Part shown: positions 1 through 8,079 of the stretch, piece by piece
Layout of the letters: the number at the start of each line of letters is the position of its first letter
Position numbering within the stretch: position 1 is the stretch's first letter
Source: Alphaproteobacteria bacterium
GTDB taxonomy: Bacteria; Pseudomonadota; Alphaproteobacteria; Micropepsales; Micropepsaceae
Direction of reading: 5' to 3'
Length of the DNA stretch: 32,869 bases
NCBI GenBank assembly: GCA_027492655.1
Contig: JAPUEF010000350.1
Location: forward strand, 1-32,869
The notes under the pieces: model-generated
What the model saw: only the letters and a program-made list of their open reading frames with translations
Databases searched by the model: none
Told to the model about the DNA's origin: nothing
Position numbers and translations under genes: made by a program

Positions 1-1127
1 TATTCCTTCATGCCGCGATAGCCGAGCACCTCGATCTCGCCGCCGGTCATGCCGGCGACAGGGAAATGGTTGTCGTCGTCGCCGCGCGGCTTGGGCGCGA
101 GCAGCATCGAGAGACCCTTATAACCGGGGGCATCGGGATCGGTGCGGACGAGGACGGTCATCACGTCGGCGCGGGCGGCGTGGGTGATCCAGGTTTTATT
201 GCCGGTGATTTTCCAGACATCGCCGTCGCGCGTGGCGCGGGTGCGGAGCGAGCCGAGGTCGGAGCCGGTATTGGGTTCGGTGAAGACGGCGGTGGGGAGG
301 ATTTCGCCCGACGCGATCTTCGGGAGCCATTCGTCCTTCTGTTCCAGCGTGCCGCCGCCGAGGATGAGTTCGGCCGCGATCTCGCTGCGCGTGCCGAGCG
401 AGCCGACGCCGATATAGCCGCGGCTGAGTTCTTCCGAGACGACGCACATGGCGGTCTTGCCGAGGCCGGCGCCGCCGAAGCCTTCAGGGATCGTGAGGCC
501 GAAGACGCCGAGCTGGCCCATCTCCTCGACGACGCTCATCGGGATGAACTCGTCGCGCATGTGCCAGCCATTGGCGAACGGCACGACCTTTTCGTCCGCG
601 AATTTGCGGAACTGGTCGCGGATCATCTCCATCGTCTCGTCGAGGCCGGTGACGCCGTGGCTGGCGGCATTGGGATGCGCGGCGATGAGTTCGGCGAGGC
701 GGGTCTTCTTCGTCTGATCCTGCGCGGCGCGGGCAGGGCCGGCGGCGACGGCCCAGAAGGCGGCGATGTCGGCGTCGGTGAGGCCGAGATCGTAGGGGCG
801 GACGATTTCGCCCTGGCTCATCGGGATGCCGCCGACGATCTGGAGCGCGTATTCGCCGACGCCGATTTCGAGGATCAGCGTTTCGATCTCGCCGAACTTG
901 CCCTCCGCCGAGACGCGGCCGCGCCAGTGATGGAGCTGGCGCAGCGCCTCCACATAGGTGGCGAGCCACGAGAAGCCATGCGCGGCATGCTGTTCGCGCT
1001 CCATCAGAGCGGCGGAGATTTTGCCCTTGTCGGAGAGCTTTTCGCGCAGGGCGGCGCGCGCGGCTTCGAGCAGGGTTTCGGCGGCTCCGACAAGGGCGGG
1101 CAGCTGGGCAAGGGTCTGGGAGCTCAT
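1..1127 (-). CDS. mcd: (2S)-methylsuccinyl-CoA dehydrogenase, C-terminus cut by window edge
   Basis: This FAD flavoenzyme oxidises (2S)-methylsuccinyl-CoA to mesaconyl-CoA in the ethylmalonyl-CoA pathway, in the cytoplasm. About 375 codons are visible from ATG 1127 (MSSQTLAQLPALVG) and the frame is still open at base 1. The diagnostic feature is an N-terminal helical extension of roughly 150 residues, containing HGFSWLATYVEALRQL and later GGIPMSQGEIVRPYDLGL, before the ordinary acyl-CoA dehydrogenase domain (GQLGVFGLTIPEGFGG, then AVFTEPNTGSDLGSL for flavin/substrate binding). Ordinary acyl-CoA dehydrogenases lack this extension; Mcd enzymes of about 550 aa have it. Finding ccr and ecm within 12 kb supports the assignment. 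It is divergent from the YihY gene across 95 bp. A general acyl-CoA dehydrogenase is the less likely alternative. Confidence 0.88.
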   Translation of the reverse strand, partial: MSSQTLAQLPALVGAAETLLEAARAALREKLSDKGKISAALMEREQHAAHGFSWLATYVEALRQLHHWRGRVSAEGKFGEIETLILEIGVGEYALQIVGGIPMSQGEIVRPYDLGLTDADIAAFWAVAAGPARAAQDQTKKTRLAELIAAHPNAASHGVTGLDETMEMIRDQFRKFADEKVVPFANGWHMRDEFIPMSVVEEMGQLGVFGLTIPEGFGGAGLGKTAMCVVSEELSRGYIGVGSLGTRSEIAAELILGGGTLEQKDEWLPKIASGEILPTAVFTEPNTGSDLGSLRTRATRDGDVWKITGNKTWITHAARADVMTVLVRTDPDAPGYKGLSMLLAPKPRGDDDNHFPVAGMTGGEIEVLGYRGMKE

Positions 1128-1172
1128 GCGGCGATCCTGAAGCGGCGGAATGGCGAAGGAAGGTGTGGTATG

Positions 1173-1187
1173 GCGCGCCCGGCGCGC
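1173..1187. promoter_or_regulatory. Inverted repeat in the mcd/yihY divergent spacer
   Basis: Two perfect 7-bp arms, GCGCGCC and GGCGCGC, are separated by a single C in the 95-bp region between divergent mcd and the YihY-type gene. Flanking bases are only partly symmetric. It could be an operator, but GC-rich palindromes arise easily in this genome. Confidence 0.25.
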
Positions 1188-1222
1188 GTATTCCATAGGC
1201 GCGATGCGGGATAATATTTGAA

Positions 1223-2071
1223 ATGCCGGGCGAAACCGGACAGCCGCGCGGCGTGCGCGCGGTGGTGATCGATGCGGTGAACCGCTTCGTGCTGAACGAC
1301 AACTGGGCGATCGCCAGCGACATCGCGCTGGCCGTTCTGTTGTCGCTGTTTCCGTTCCTGATCATCGTAACCGCGGTCGCTTCGCTGCTGGGCAGCGAGG
1401 ATCTGGCGCGCGAGGCGGCCGATCTGGTGCTGGCGAGCTGGCCCAAACAGGTGGGCGAGCCGCTGGCGAGCGAGGTGATGCGGGTGCTGACCGGGCAGCG
1501 GCGCGATCTGCTGACCATCGGTTCGGTGCTGGCGCTGGTGTTCGCCTCCAACGCCGTCGAATCCGTGCGGATCGGGCTCAACCGCGCCTATGGCGCACCT
1601 GAGCGCCGCAAATGGTGGCAGACGCGGCTGGAATCGATCGGCTTCGTGGTGGTCGGCGTGGCGGTGCTGCTGAGCCTCGCCTTCCTGATCGTGCTGGGGC
1701 CGGTGATCTGGCGCACCGTGACGGCCTATGTGCCGGATATGGGGGCGTTCTCGGGCCTCGTGACGACGCTGCGCTTCGGGATCGCGACGGGCGTGATCAT
1801 CGGGGCGCTGATCATCTCGCATTTCTGGCTGCCGGCGGGGTGGCGGCGCATGCGGGATATCTGGCCGGGCATTCTGGTGACGCTGATCGGATGGATCGCG
1901 GCGGGCGTGGGGTTCGGGCTGTATCTCGACAGCTTCGCGGGCAGTTACGTCTCGACCTATGCCGGCCTCGCGACCGGCATGATCGCGCTGGTGTTCCTGT
2001 ATTTCGTCGCGGTGATCTTCCTGTTCGGCGGCGAGCTGAACGCGGCGATCGGTCGGGCGCGGGCCGCGTAG
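1223..2071 (+). CDS. YihY/BrkB-family inner-membrane protein
   Basis: A 282-aa polytopic membrane protein of the YihY (UPF0761, formerly BrkB) family, whose transport function is not settled. Family features are the N-terminal stretch with WAIASDIALAVLLSLFPFLIIVTA (first membrane segment, around residues 30-50), the loop with FASNAVESVRIGLNRAYG, and the C-terminal LATGMIALVFLYFVAVIFLFGGELNAAI. About six hydrophobic segments can be counted. In this family the ribonuclease BN name was an early misassignment. It converges on the PepSY gene with 2 bp between the stops and diverges from mcd. Start ATG 1223 follows an AT-rich stretch (gggataatatttga) that may carry its promoter. Confidence 0.9.
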   Translation: MPGETGQPRGVRAVVIDAVNRFVLNDNWAIASDIALAVLLSLFPFLIIVTAVASLLGSEDLAREAADLVLASWPKQVGEPLASEVMRVLTGQRRDLLTIGSVLALVFASNAVESVRIGLNRAYGAPERRKWWQTRLESIGFVVVGVAVLLSLAFLIVLGPVIWRTVTAYVPDMGAFSGLVTTLRFGIATGVIIGALIISHFWLPAGWRRMRDIWPGILVTLIGWIAAGVGFGLYLDSFAGSYVSTYAGLATGMIALVFLYFVAVIFLFGGELNAAIGRARAA

Positions 2072-2073
2072 CA

Positions 2074-2781
2074 TCACGCCCTCCGCCGGCGGAAACGGGG
2101 ACGCAGCACGCTCCACCACAAGAGGCCGATGCCGCTGAGCGCGACGGCGAGGCCGCCGGCCGCGAAAAACACCATCCAGGGCGAGTTGAAGTTCTCGCGG
2201 GCGGAATAGTCCATGATGTGGAGCATCCAGAAGAAATCGTAGAGCCGCCAGGTGTCGCTGCGCCGCGCGCTGACGCGGCCATCATTGGCGGCGACGTAGA
2301 TGCGCGTGGTGTCGGGGTCGTCGAAGGCGATGCGCCAGGCGGGAAGGCGGCCGCGATAGTCGCCGCCCTCTTCCGTGACGAGGCTGGCCGAGGCGATGGC
2401 GGCTTCGGGCGCGAAATCGGCTTCGGCGATGCGGCGGGCGAGGGCCTCGGAAATGGGCGAGAGGATCGTGCCGGAGCGGGCGTCGATCAGCGCGGTTTTT
2501 CCATCGGCGGTCTTCACCTCATAGACCGGATCGCCCGCCAATCCGGTGAGCGCGATCGCGCTGGCTCCGCCGCCGGCGGCCGATGCCGCCTGGTCGGGCG
2601 CGATCACGGTCAGGCCATCAAGCAGCAGCGGCTCCTGCTTGGCGATGTTCTGTTCGCTGCGCACCGTCTCGATCGGCAGCACGGCCATGACGAGGCCGCT
2701 CAGCATCCACAGCACGACCTGGATGCCGACGACGAGCCCGATCCATTTATGGACCGCGATGAAGGCGCGCTTCAGCCGCAT
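2074..2781 (-). CDS. PepSY domain-containing membrane protein
   Basis: A 235-aa protein with one membrane segment near the N-terminus (about residues 12-36, HKWIGLVVGIQVVLWMLSGLVMAVL) and one near the C-terminus (about 203-225), ending in an arginine cluster. This two-helix layout with a periplasmic middle is typical of small PepSY proteins. The middle carries a PepSY-like pattern (VYEVKTADGKTALIDARSGTILSPISEALARRIA) and a second half-repeat ending in WRLYDFFWMLHIMDY. Related PepSY_TM proteins are often linked to iron uptake or membrane redox, but nothing here fixes a substrate. Its start lies 18 bp after the ccr stop on the same strand, so the two are probably cotranscribed. Confidence 0.82.
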   Translation of the reverse strand: MRLKRAFIAVHKWIGLVVGIQVVLWMLSGLVMAVLPIETVRSEQNIAKQEPLLLDGLTVIAPDQAASAAGGGASAIALTGLAGDPVYEVKTADGKTALIDARSGTILSPISEALARRIAEADFAPEAAIASASLVTEEGGDYRGRLPAWRIAFDDPDTTRIYVAANDGRVSARRSDTWRLYDFFWMLHIMDYSARENFNSPWMVFFAAGGLAVALSGIGLLWWSVLRPRFRRRRA

Positions 2782-2799
2782 CGGGAGGAGCGGAGGGGC

Positions 2800-4077
2800 C
2801 TAGCCCCCCGTCGCCTCGATGACGTCTTCGAAGGTGCGCAGGCCCGTGCGGGGGGCGTTCACCAGAACGGCCATGTTGCCGGGCAGATGTTCGTTGCGCA
2901 GCATCTTGGTGTGGGCCTTGGGGATGTCGGCCCACGAGAAGACTTCCGACATGCACGGATCGATGCGGCGCTCGACCACCAGCCGGTTGGCCTGGCTGGC
3001 CTGGAGATAGTTCGCGAAGTGCGAGCCCTGCACGCGCTTCTGGCGCATCCAGACATAACGCGCATCGAAGGTGAGGTTGTAGCCGGTGGTGCCGGCGCAG
3101 AAGACGACCATGCCGCCGCGCTTCACGACGAGGCAGGAGACCGGGAAGGTCGATTCGCCCGGGTGTTCGAACACCATATCGACATCGTTGCCCTTGCCGG
3201 TGATGTCCCAGATCGCCTTGCCGAACTTGCGGGCCTCTTTCGTCCAGGTGTCGTATTCGGGCGTGCCGACCTGAGGCATCTGGCCCCAGCAGTTGAAGTC
3301 CTTGCGGTTGATGACGCCCTTGGCCCCGAGGCTGAGCACGAAGTCGCGCTTGGTCTCGTCCGAGATCACGCCGATGGCGTTGGCGCCGCTGACCGCGCAG
3401 AGCTGGATCGCGAACGAGCCGAGGCCTCCGCTCGCGCCCCAGACGAGCACGTTATGGCCGGGGCGCAGGATGTGCGGGCGGTGGCCGAAGAACATGCGGT
3501 AGGTGGTGGCGAGGGTGAGCGTGTAGCAGGCGCTCTCTTCCCATGTCAGGTGACGCGGGCGCTCCATGAGCTGGCGGTCCTGCACGCGGCAGAACTGGGC
3601 GAAGGAGCCGTCCGGCGTCTCGTAGCCCCAGATGCGCTGGGTCGGCGAGAACATCGGGTCGCCGCCGTTACACTCCTCGTCGTCGCCGTCGTCCTGGTTG
3701 CAGTGAATGACGACCTCGTCGCCGACCTTCCAGCGCTTCACCTTCGAGCCGACCGCCCAGACGATGCCTGAGGCGTCGGAGCCGGCGACATGGACGGGCT
3801 GTTTGTGGCCGTCGAAGGGCGAGACGGGCGTGCCGAGGCCGGCCCAGACGCCGTTGTAATTGACGCCCGCCGCCATCACGAGGACGAGAACGTCGTGGCT
3901 GTCGAGCGTCCAGGTGGGGATCACCTCGACCTGGAAGGACTTTTCCGGTTCGCCGTGCCGCTCCTTGCGGATGGCCCACGCATACATGTTTTTCGGCACA
4001 TGGCCGAGCGGGGGAATCTCGCCGATCTCGTAGAGATCCTTCAGGCCGGTTTCCGGGCTGACGGCTGCATTCGACAT
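2800..4077 (-). CDS. ccr: Crotonyl-CoA carboxylase/reductase
   Basis: Catalyses NADPH-dependent reductive carboxylation of crotonyl-CoA to (2S)-ethylmalonyl-CoA, the defining step of the ethylmalonyl-CoA pathway. The product is 425 aa, the usual size for Ccr. It is a medium-chain dehydrogenase/reductase without zinc ligands. Family stretches include KNMYAWAIRKERHGEP at the N-terminus, VMAAGVNYNGVWAGLG, the substrate-side LTWEESACYTLTLATTYRM, the cofactor-binding loop VWGASGGLGSFAIQLC (around residue 210), and QGSHFANYLQASQANRLV. The Asn, Glu and His in these stretches lie where the family places its CO2-binding site. ATG 4077 is preferred to an upstream TTG because GGAGGGG sits just before it. 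A PepSY gene follows in the same operon. Confidence 0.96.
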   Translation of the reverse strand: MSNAAVSPETGLKDLYEIGEIPPLGHVPKNMYAWAIRKERHGEPEKSFQVEVIPTWTLDSHDVLVLVMAAGVNYNGVWAGLGTPVSPFDGHKQPVHVAGSDASGIVWAVGSKVKRWKVGDEVVIHCNQDDGDDEECNGGDPMFSPTQRIWGYETPDGSFAQFCRVQDRQLMERPRHLTWEESACYTLTLATTYRMFFGHRPHILRPGHNVLVWGASGGLGSFAIQLCAVSGANAIGVISDETKRDFVLSLGAKGVINRKDFNCWGQMPQVGTPEYDTWTKEARKFGKAIWDITGKGNDVDMVFEHPGESTFPVSCLVVKRGGMVVFCAGTTGYNLTFDARYVWMRQKRVQGSHFANYLQASQANRLVVERRIDPCMSEVFSWADIPKAHTKMLRNEHLPGNMAVLVNAPRTGLRTFEDVIEATGG

Positions 4078-4225
4078 GGAAAACCCCTCCAAAGCGCCCG
4101 CCGCAGGCCTTTTGGCCTTTACGGAAACGGCGGTGGAGGATTCGTCAGAATCAAGACAGTCGCAACAGGATTTTTGCGTCGCACAAGGAGAATGCGGTGA
4201 AATCCGTTCCGGATTGGTCAGAAAA

Positions 4226-4240
4226 CGACATTATATGTCG
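4226..4240 (-). promoter_or_regulatory. Palindrome with TATAAT box upstream of ccr
   Basis: In the 229-bp gap between the aidB-like stop and the ccr start there is a perfect palindrome, CGACAT-TAT-ATGTCG. Read on the ccr strand it contains TATAAT (plus-strand 4230-4235), about 155 bp before the ccr ATG. No good -35 hexamer lies 16-18 bp upstream, which would fit a promoter needing an activator or repressor bound at the palindrome. This is inference from sequence symmetry only. Confidence 0.4.
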
Positions 4241-4306
4241 AATTCTGGCCCGTCGCGGTCGTGAAGCGTCAATATATACCGCGCCGCACAATGTTTGGTC
4301 TCGACT

Positions 4307-5950
4307 TCAGGACGCCTTCTGGCGCGCCACGATCGCGCTGGTGTCGAGGCCGGCGGGATGCGCGCCGAAGCTGCGGCCCGTGCCGGCAAGGCGCGTCGCG
4401 ATGAAGGCGTCGGCCACGGCGCGGGGCGCGTGCCGCGCCAGCAGGGCGGCCTGAAGCGTCAGCGCCATGCGCTCGGCGACGAAGCGGGCTTCCGCCTCCT
4501 GCGGCAGGCCCTTGCCGAGATCGGCGAGGAGGCGGTCGATGGCGGCGTCGAGGCGGGCATCCGCGCCTTTGCCCCGCAGCAATTCGGCGGCGAAGGCGTC
4601 GCGCGCGGCGGGCTCGCGGGCGAGGGTGCGCAGGATGTCGAGCGCGATGACGTTGCCCGAACCCTCCCAGATCGCGTTCAGCGGCGATTCCCGGAAGAGG
4701 CGGGGCAGCGGGGATTCTTCCACATAACCCGCACCGCCCATGCACTCCATCGCCTCATAGACGAAATTCGGGCAGCGCTTGGTCAGCCAGTATTTCGAGA
4801 CGGCGACAGCGAGGCGGGCGAAGGCGCGGCTTTCTTCGTCGGCGCCGTCGAAGGCGGCGGCGACGCGCAGCGTGAGCGCGACGGCGGCTTCGTATTCGAC
4901 CGCGAGGTCGGCGATGACGGCCTCCATCAGCGGTTGGTCGATTAGCGTCTTCTGGAAAGCGCGGCGGCCGGAGACGTGATGCACTGCCTGGGCCAGCGCC
5001 ATGCGCATGATGCCGATCGTGCCGGCGATGGTGCCGAGGCGGGTGTGATGCACCATGTCGATGATGACGCTGACGCCGCGTCCCGGCTCGCCCAGCAGTT
5101 CGGCGGTCGCGCCGTGATATTCGATCTCGCTGGAGGCGTTGGATTTGTTGCCGAGCTTGTCCTTCAGCCGCATCACATGAATGGCGTTGCGTTCGCTTGT
5201 CCCCGTGATGCGGGAGACGAGGAAGCAGGAAAGGCCTTCCGGCGCATAGGCGAGGGTGAGGAAAGCATCGGACATCGGCGCGGAGCAGAACCATTTATGT
5301 CCGGTGAGGCGGTAGAGGCGGCCGCCAAGCGGTTCGGCCTTCGTCGTGTTGGCGCGGACGTCGCTGCCACCCTGCTTCTCGGTCATCGCCATGCCGATGG
5401 TGACGCCGGCCTTCTGGGCAAAAGGCTTGAGCGGCGCGTCGTAGTTTCCGCCGATGAGTTTCTTCAGCCAGGGGGCGGTGACGTCCGGAGTCGAGCGCAG
5501 CGCCGGGACGGCGGCGTAGGTCATGGTCATGGGACACATCGTGCCCGCTTCGGCCTGGGTGAAGAGCGCGAGGAGCGCCGCATGCGCGACATGGCCGCCG
5601 GGGCCTTCGGCGTCCCAGGCGATGCCGTGGATGCGGTGGCGCATCGCCGCGTCCATGAGCGCGTGATAAGCGGGATGGAAACGCGCCTCGTCCACCCGCC
5701 GTCCGTAGCGGTCGAAGGTGACGAGTTCGGGCGGGAAGCGGTTCGCCTGTTCGCCTAGATCGAGCATCGCTTCGGAGCCGGCCTCGGCTCCCAGTGCGGC
5801 GGCGCGCTTCGTCAGCCACGCGCCGGCATGGCGCGCGACGCCTTCGGCCAACGCCAGATCGGTGGTGAAGAGATTGCGCGGCGCGAACTCGCCCGGCTGG
5901 TTCGTGACCTCGTGGGTCTCAAGATGGGTCGCAGGCGCGAAACGGGGCAT
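4307..5950 (-). CDS. AidB-type acyl-CoA dehydrogenase
   Basis: A 547-aa flavoprotein of the AidB branch of acyl-CoA dehydrogenases, which is longer than the usual 380-400 aa because of extra N- and C-terminal segments. Diagnostic stretches are GHKWFCSAPMSDAFLTLA, the family-typical ERNAIHVMRLKDKLGNKSNASSEIEY, AMTEKQGGSDVRANTT for flavin and substrate binding, and CMGGAGYVEESPLPRLFRESPLNAIWEGSGNV near the C-terminal domain. E. coli AidB has weak isovaleryl-CoA dehydrogenase activity and binds DNA in the alkylation response; whether this relative does either is unknown. It sits upstream of ccr on the same strand but is separated by 229 bp, and it lies just after a strong terminator closing the tetR-glycosyltransferase operon. 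Start ATG 5950 gives the expected MPRFAPATHLETHEVTNQ. Confidence 0.9.
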   Translation of the reverse strand: MPRFAPATHLETHEVTNQPGEFAPRNLFTTDLALAEGVARHAGAWLTKRAAALGAEAGSEAMLDLGEQANRFPPELVTFDRYGRRVDEARFHPAYHALMDAAMRHRIHGIAWDAEGPGGHVAHAALLALFTQAEAGTMCPMTMTYAAVPALRSTPDVTAPWLKKLIGGNYDAPLKPFAQKAGVTIGMAMTEKQGGSDVRANTTKAEPLGGRLYRLTGHKWFCSAPMSDAFLTLAYAPEGLSCFLVSRITGTSERNAIHVMRLKDKLGNKSNASSEIEYHGATAELLGEPGRGVSVIIDMVHHTRLGTIAGTIGIMRMALAQAVHHVSGRRAFQKTLIDQPLMEAVIADLAVEYEAAVALTLRVAAAFDGADEESRAFARLAVAVSKYWLTKRCPNFVYEAMECMGGAGYVEESPLPRLFRESPLNAIWEGSGNVIALDILRTLAREPAARDAFAAELLRGKGADARLDAAIDRLLADLGKGLPQEAEARFVAERMALTLQAALLARHAPRAVADAFIATRLAGTGRSFGAHPAGLDTSAIVARQKAS

Positions 5951-5960
5951 GGCGGCGTCC

Positions 5961-6000
5961 GTCGAAAAGAAAGGCGGGAGAGGCTTACACCTCTCCCGCC
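5961..6000 (-). terminator. Rho-independent terminator of the tetR-glycosyltransferase operon
   Basis: Perfect 11-bp stem, GGCGGGAGAGG (5973-5983) with CCTCTCCCGCC (5990-6000), and a 6-nt loop. On the minus strand it is followed by TTTCTTTTC. It lies 27 bp past the glycosyltransferase stop and just ahead of the aidB-like gene. Confidence 0.88.
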
Positions 6001-6027
6001 TTTGCGGCCAATGGGCCGGGAGCCGCG

Positions 6028-7338
6028 TCAGGCCGCCGGCTGCAGGTCGAAGCGCGGTCTGGGCAGCGCGCCCAGCTCTTCGATCTCGGCCACGAAGGGC
6101 GACGCCGCGATGTCGCGCACCAGGCTGTCGCGCAGCCGGCGCGCCTGCGCGCGGAAGCCGGGTTCGGCGAAGACGCGGCGGATCGCCGCCTCGATCGCAT
6201 CCGGCGCGGCCGCCGCATCAAGCCGGATGCCGGCCCCGTGCCAATCGACACGGGCGGCGTTGTCGTTCTGGTCGCGCCCCATCGGCAGGCAGATGAGCGG
6301 CGCGCCATGCGTGAGGGCGCGGATCACCGTGCCGTGCCCACCATGGGTGATCACCAGCGCGGCCTCGCGCATCACCGCGTCGTGCGGCGCATGTGCGACG
6401 AGACGGATATTGGCGGGCACATCGTCGAAAGCGTCGGCCGAAATTGCGGGGCCGAGCGTCACCAGCCCGCGCGCGGAGGTGCGGCCGATGGCGTCGATCA
6501 CGTTGGCGATGGGGGCCTGCTGGGCCTGATAGGTGGTCGAAAACGAGACCAGGATGAGCGGCCGCACATCCTGCGGATCGAAGGGCGAGGTCCAGCCCGC
6601 CTCCGTGACCGGCGTGCCGGCCATCGGGCCGATATAGGCGAGACCGTCGGGCAGTTCGGCGGCGGGATAGTCGAAGGCGGCGCTGGTCGCGATCATCTTG
6701 CGCGCGGCGATGCGCATCTGGTCCATCATATCGGCCAGCGGATGAAGGCCGAACGCGGCGCGGGCGGCATTGAGCGCCGGCAGGCCGGCATTGAACATCG
6801 CGCGCGCGCCTTCGGTGATCTCGGCATGCAGGATGCGCTCGGCGTCGGTGACGGCGGGCGTGAGGCCTGGACCCATCGGCGGAATGCCGGGAATAGGCAG
6901 CATCGAGACATTGGCCATCAGGAGCGCAAGCGTCACGCCGCGCGCCTCGGCGGCCAGCATGCACCCCAGCAGCATTTCGCTGGAGACGACGAGGTCGTAA
7001 TCGCCGCGATCCAGCTCCGCAGCGGTGTCGCGGGCGAAGGCGAGCGCGCCGCCGGTCATCAGAACGTCGCGCACGCGCTCGATCGAGCCCATGGGGCCTT
7101 CGACGAGCCAGTCCTTCAACGGGTCGTTGTCGGGATCGGCATCGGGCCGGTGCGGCGCCTCGCGCCAGGGCGTGAAGGACGCGCCGGTGCGCTCGATGAC
7201 GCCGCGGACGGTTTCGTCGGCGATCACGCGCACGGCGTGTCCGCGCGCGACGAGCCGCGTGACGGCCTCGGCCGCCGGCGGAATGTTGCCGCCGCCGTCC
7301 CAGGTGGTGAAAAGAATGTTCAGTTTGCGCGCCGACAT
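6028..7338 (-). CDS. GT-B (UGT/MGT-like) glycosyltransferase
   Basis: A 436-aa cytoplasmic glycosyltransferase of the GT1 kind that moves sugar from a nucleotide donor to a small hydrophobic acceptor. The N-terminal acceptor domain begins with LNILFTTWDGGGNIPPAAEAVTRLVARGHAVRVIAD. The C-terminal donor domain has LVSFSTTYQAQ and the donor-binding signature APHDAVMREAALVITHGGHGTV followed by GAPLICLPMGRDQNDNAARV (about residues 320-370). This matches macrolide-type and sterol-type glycosyltransferases; the acceptor cannot be inferred. ATG 7338 is chosen because AAGGAG lies 6 bp upstream. It starts 11 bp after the tetR stop, so the two form an operon under the operator at 7961-7989, suggesting induction by a compound that this enzyme inactivates or modifies. 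Confidence 0.88.
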   Translation of the reverse strand: MSARKLNILFTTWDGGGNIPPAAEAVTRLVARGHAVRVIADETVRGVIERTGASFTPWREAPHRPDADPDNDPLKDWLVEGPMGSIERVRDVLMTGGALAFARDTAAELDRGDYDLVVSSEMLLGCMLAAEARGVTLALLMANVSMLPIPGIPPMGPGLTPAVTDAERILHAEITEGARAMFNAGLPALNAARAAFGLHPLADMMDQMRIAARKMIATSAAFDYPAAELPDGLAYIGPMAGTPVTEAGWTSPFDPQDVRPLILVSFSTTYQAQQAPIANVIDAIGRTSARGLVTLGPAISADAFDDVPANIRLVAHAPHDAVMREAALVITHGGHGTVIRALTHGAPLICLPMGRDQNDNAARVDWHGAGIRLDAAAAPDAIEAAIRRVFAEPGFRAQARRLRDSLVRDIAASPFVAEIEELGALPRPRFDLQPAA

Positions 7339-7349
7339 GACGCTCTCCT

Positions 7350-7967
7350 TCAGCTTGCCGCTGTTCCTGCGACGGCGGCGTTCAGTTTGTTGACGGTTTC
7401 GAGGATCAGGGCGGTGACGGCCTTGCGGTCCATCTCCATGTCGCGGCGGAAAACCTGCCAGACATAGACATCCGTGACGGCGATGAGCGACCTGAGATGG
7501 CGCTCTCGGGCCGCGCCCTTGAGCCGATCCAGCACGTCGCGAAAGGCGAGTTCGGTCTGCTCGCGGTGCTTGGCGCGGCCATGGGCGAGGACGGGCGTGA
7601 GCGCGGAATGGCGCAGCTCCTGCGCCAGGAGGCGTACGACCAGATCGCCGGTCATTTCGTAATCGTCGATCAGCGCGGCGATGGCGGTGGCGTGCGACGC
7701 CGAGCCGGCGCGGCGGCGCGCCTCGATCTGGGGGCCGACGGTCATGTTGAAGGCGGCGATGAGGCCGTCCTTGCCCCCGAAACGCCTGATGACGGTCTGC
7801 ACCGTGACGCCGGCAGCCGCCGCGATTTCGGCCAAGGTGATGTCGTCCAGCCATTTCGCGCGGGCGAGCGCCATGAAGGCGTCGAGGATGCGGCGGTAGG
7901 TCTCCTCCGCCGCCTCGGCCCTGGCGCCCTGTTCATAGGCGCGTGTCGATGGGGTCTTCGATTTCAT
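7350..7967 (-). CDS. TetR-family transcriptional regulator
   Basis: A 205-aa repressor. The N-terminal DNA-binding domain reads RRILDAFMALARAKWLDDITLAEIAAAAGVTVQTVIRRFGGKDGLIAAF (about residues 25-70), a standard TetR helix-turn-helix followed by the usual G-x-K-x-x-L-x-x-x-F. The rest is an alpha-helical ligand-binding domain with no recognisable ligand signature. ATG 7967 (MKSKTPST) is preferred because an earlier start would place the protein inside the operator palindrome. It is the first gene of an operon with the glycosyltransferase. Since the operator overlaps its own start codon, negative autoregulation is very likely. Confidence 0.92.
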   Translation of the reverse strand: MKSKTPSTRAYEQGARAEAAEETYRRILDAFMALARAKWLDDITLAEIAAAAGVTVQTVIRRFGGKDGLIAAFNMTVGPQIEARRRAGSASHATAIAALIDDYEMTGDLVVRLLAQELRHSALTPVLAHGRAKHREQTELAFRDVLDRLKGAARERHLRSLIAVTDVYVWQVFRRDMEMDRKAVTALILETVNKLNAAVAGTAAS

Positions 7968-7989
7968 GTTATTACGACTAACATGAAAT
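7961..7989. promoter_or_regulatory. TetR operator: 11-bp perfect inverted repeat over the start codon
   Basis: ATTTCATGTTA (7961-7971) and TAACATGAAAT (7979-7989) form perfect 11-bp arms around the 7-bp spacer TTACGAC. The tetR start codon (7965-7967 on the plus strand) lies inside the left arm. The AT-rich palindrome stands out from GC-rich surroundings and has the size expected for binding by a TetR dimer or a pair of dimers. Confidence 0.8.
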
Positions 7990-8079
7990 AAAGGCGCGCG
8001 CAAGCGACCGCCCACCGCGCTGCGACGATCGTCACAGCGGGCGTGCGGTCAGCCGGATTTCAGGGCAGTCGTGGCGGGA

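Noticed and set aside
484-2119. Minus-strand frames spanning mcd and YihY
   Set aside because: They are out of frame with mcd and antisense to YihY, low complexity and arginine-rich; the mcd frame from 1127 is the one with protein motifs.
1612-3771. Very long open frame on the plus strand (over 700 codons)
   Set aside because: It runs through YihY in another frame and opposite PepSY and ccr. Its translation is rich in Ala, Arg, Gly and Asp with no domain, typical of antisense frames in GC-rich DNA; the genes it crosses have clear family motifs.
6238-7467. Plus-strand 400-codon frame opposite the glycosyltransferase
   Set aside because: No motif and antisense composition; the minus strand encodes an intact GT-B enzyme with a ribosome site.
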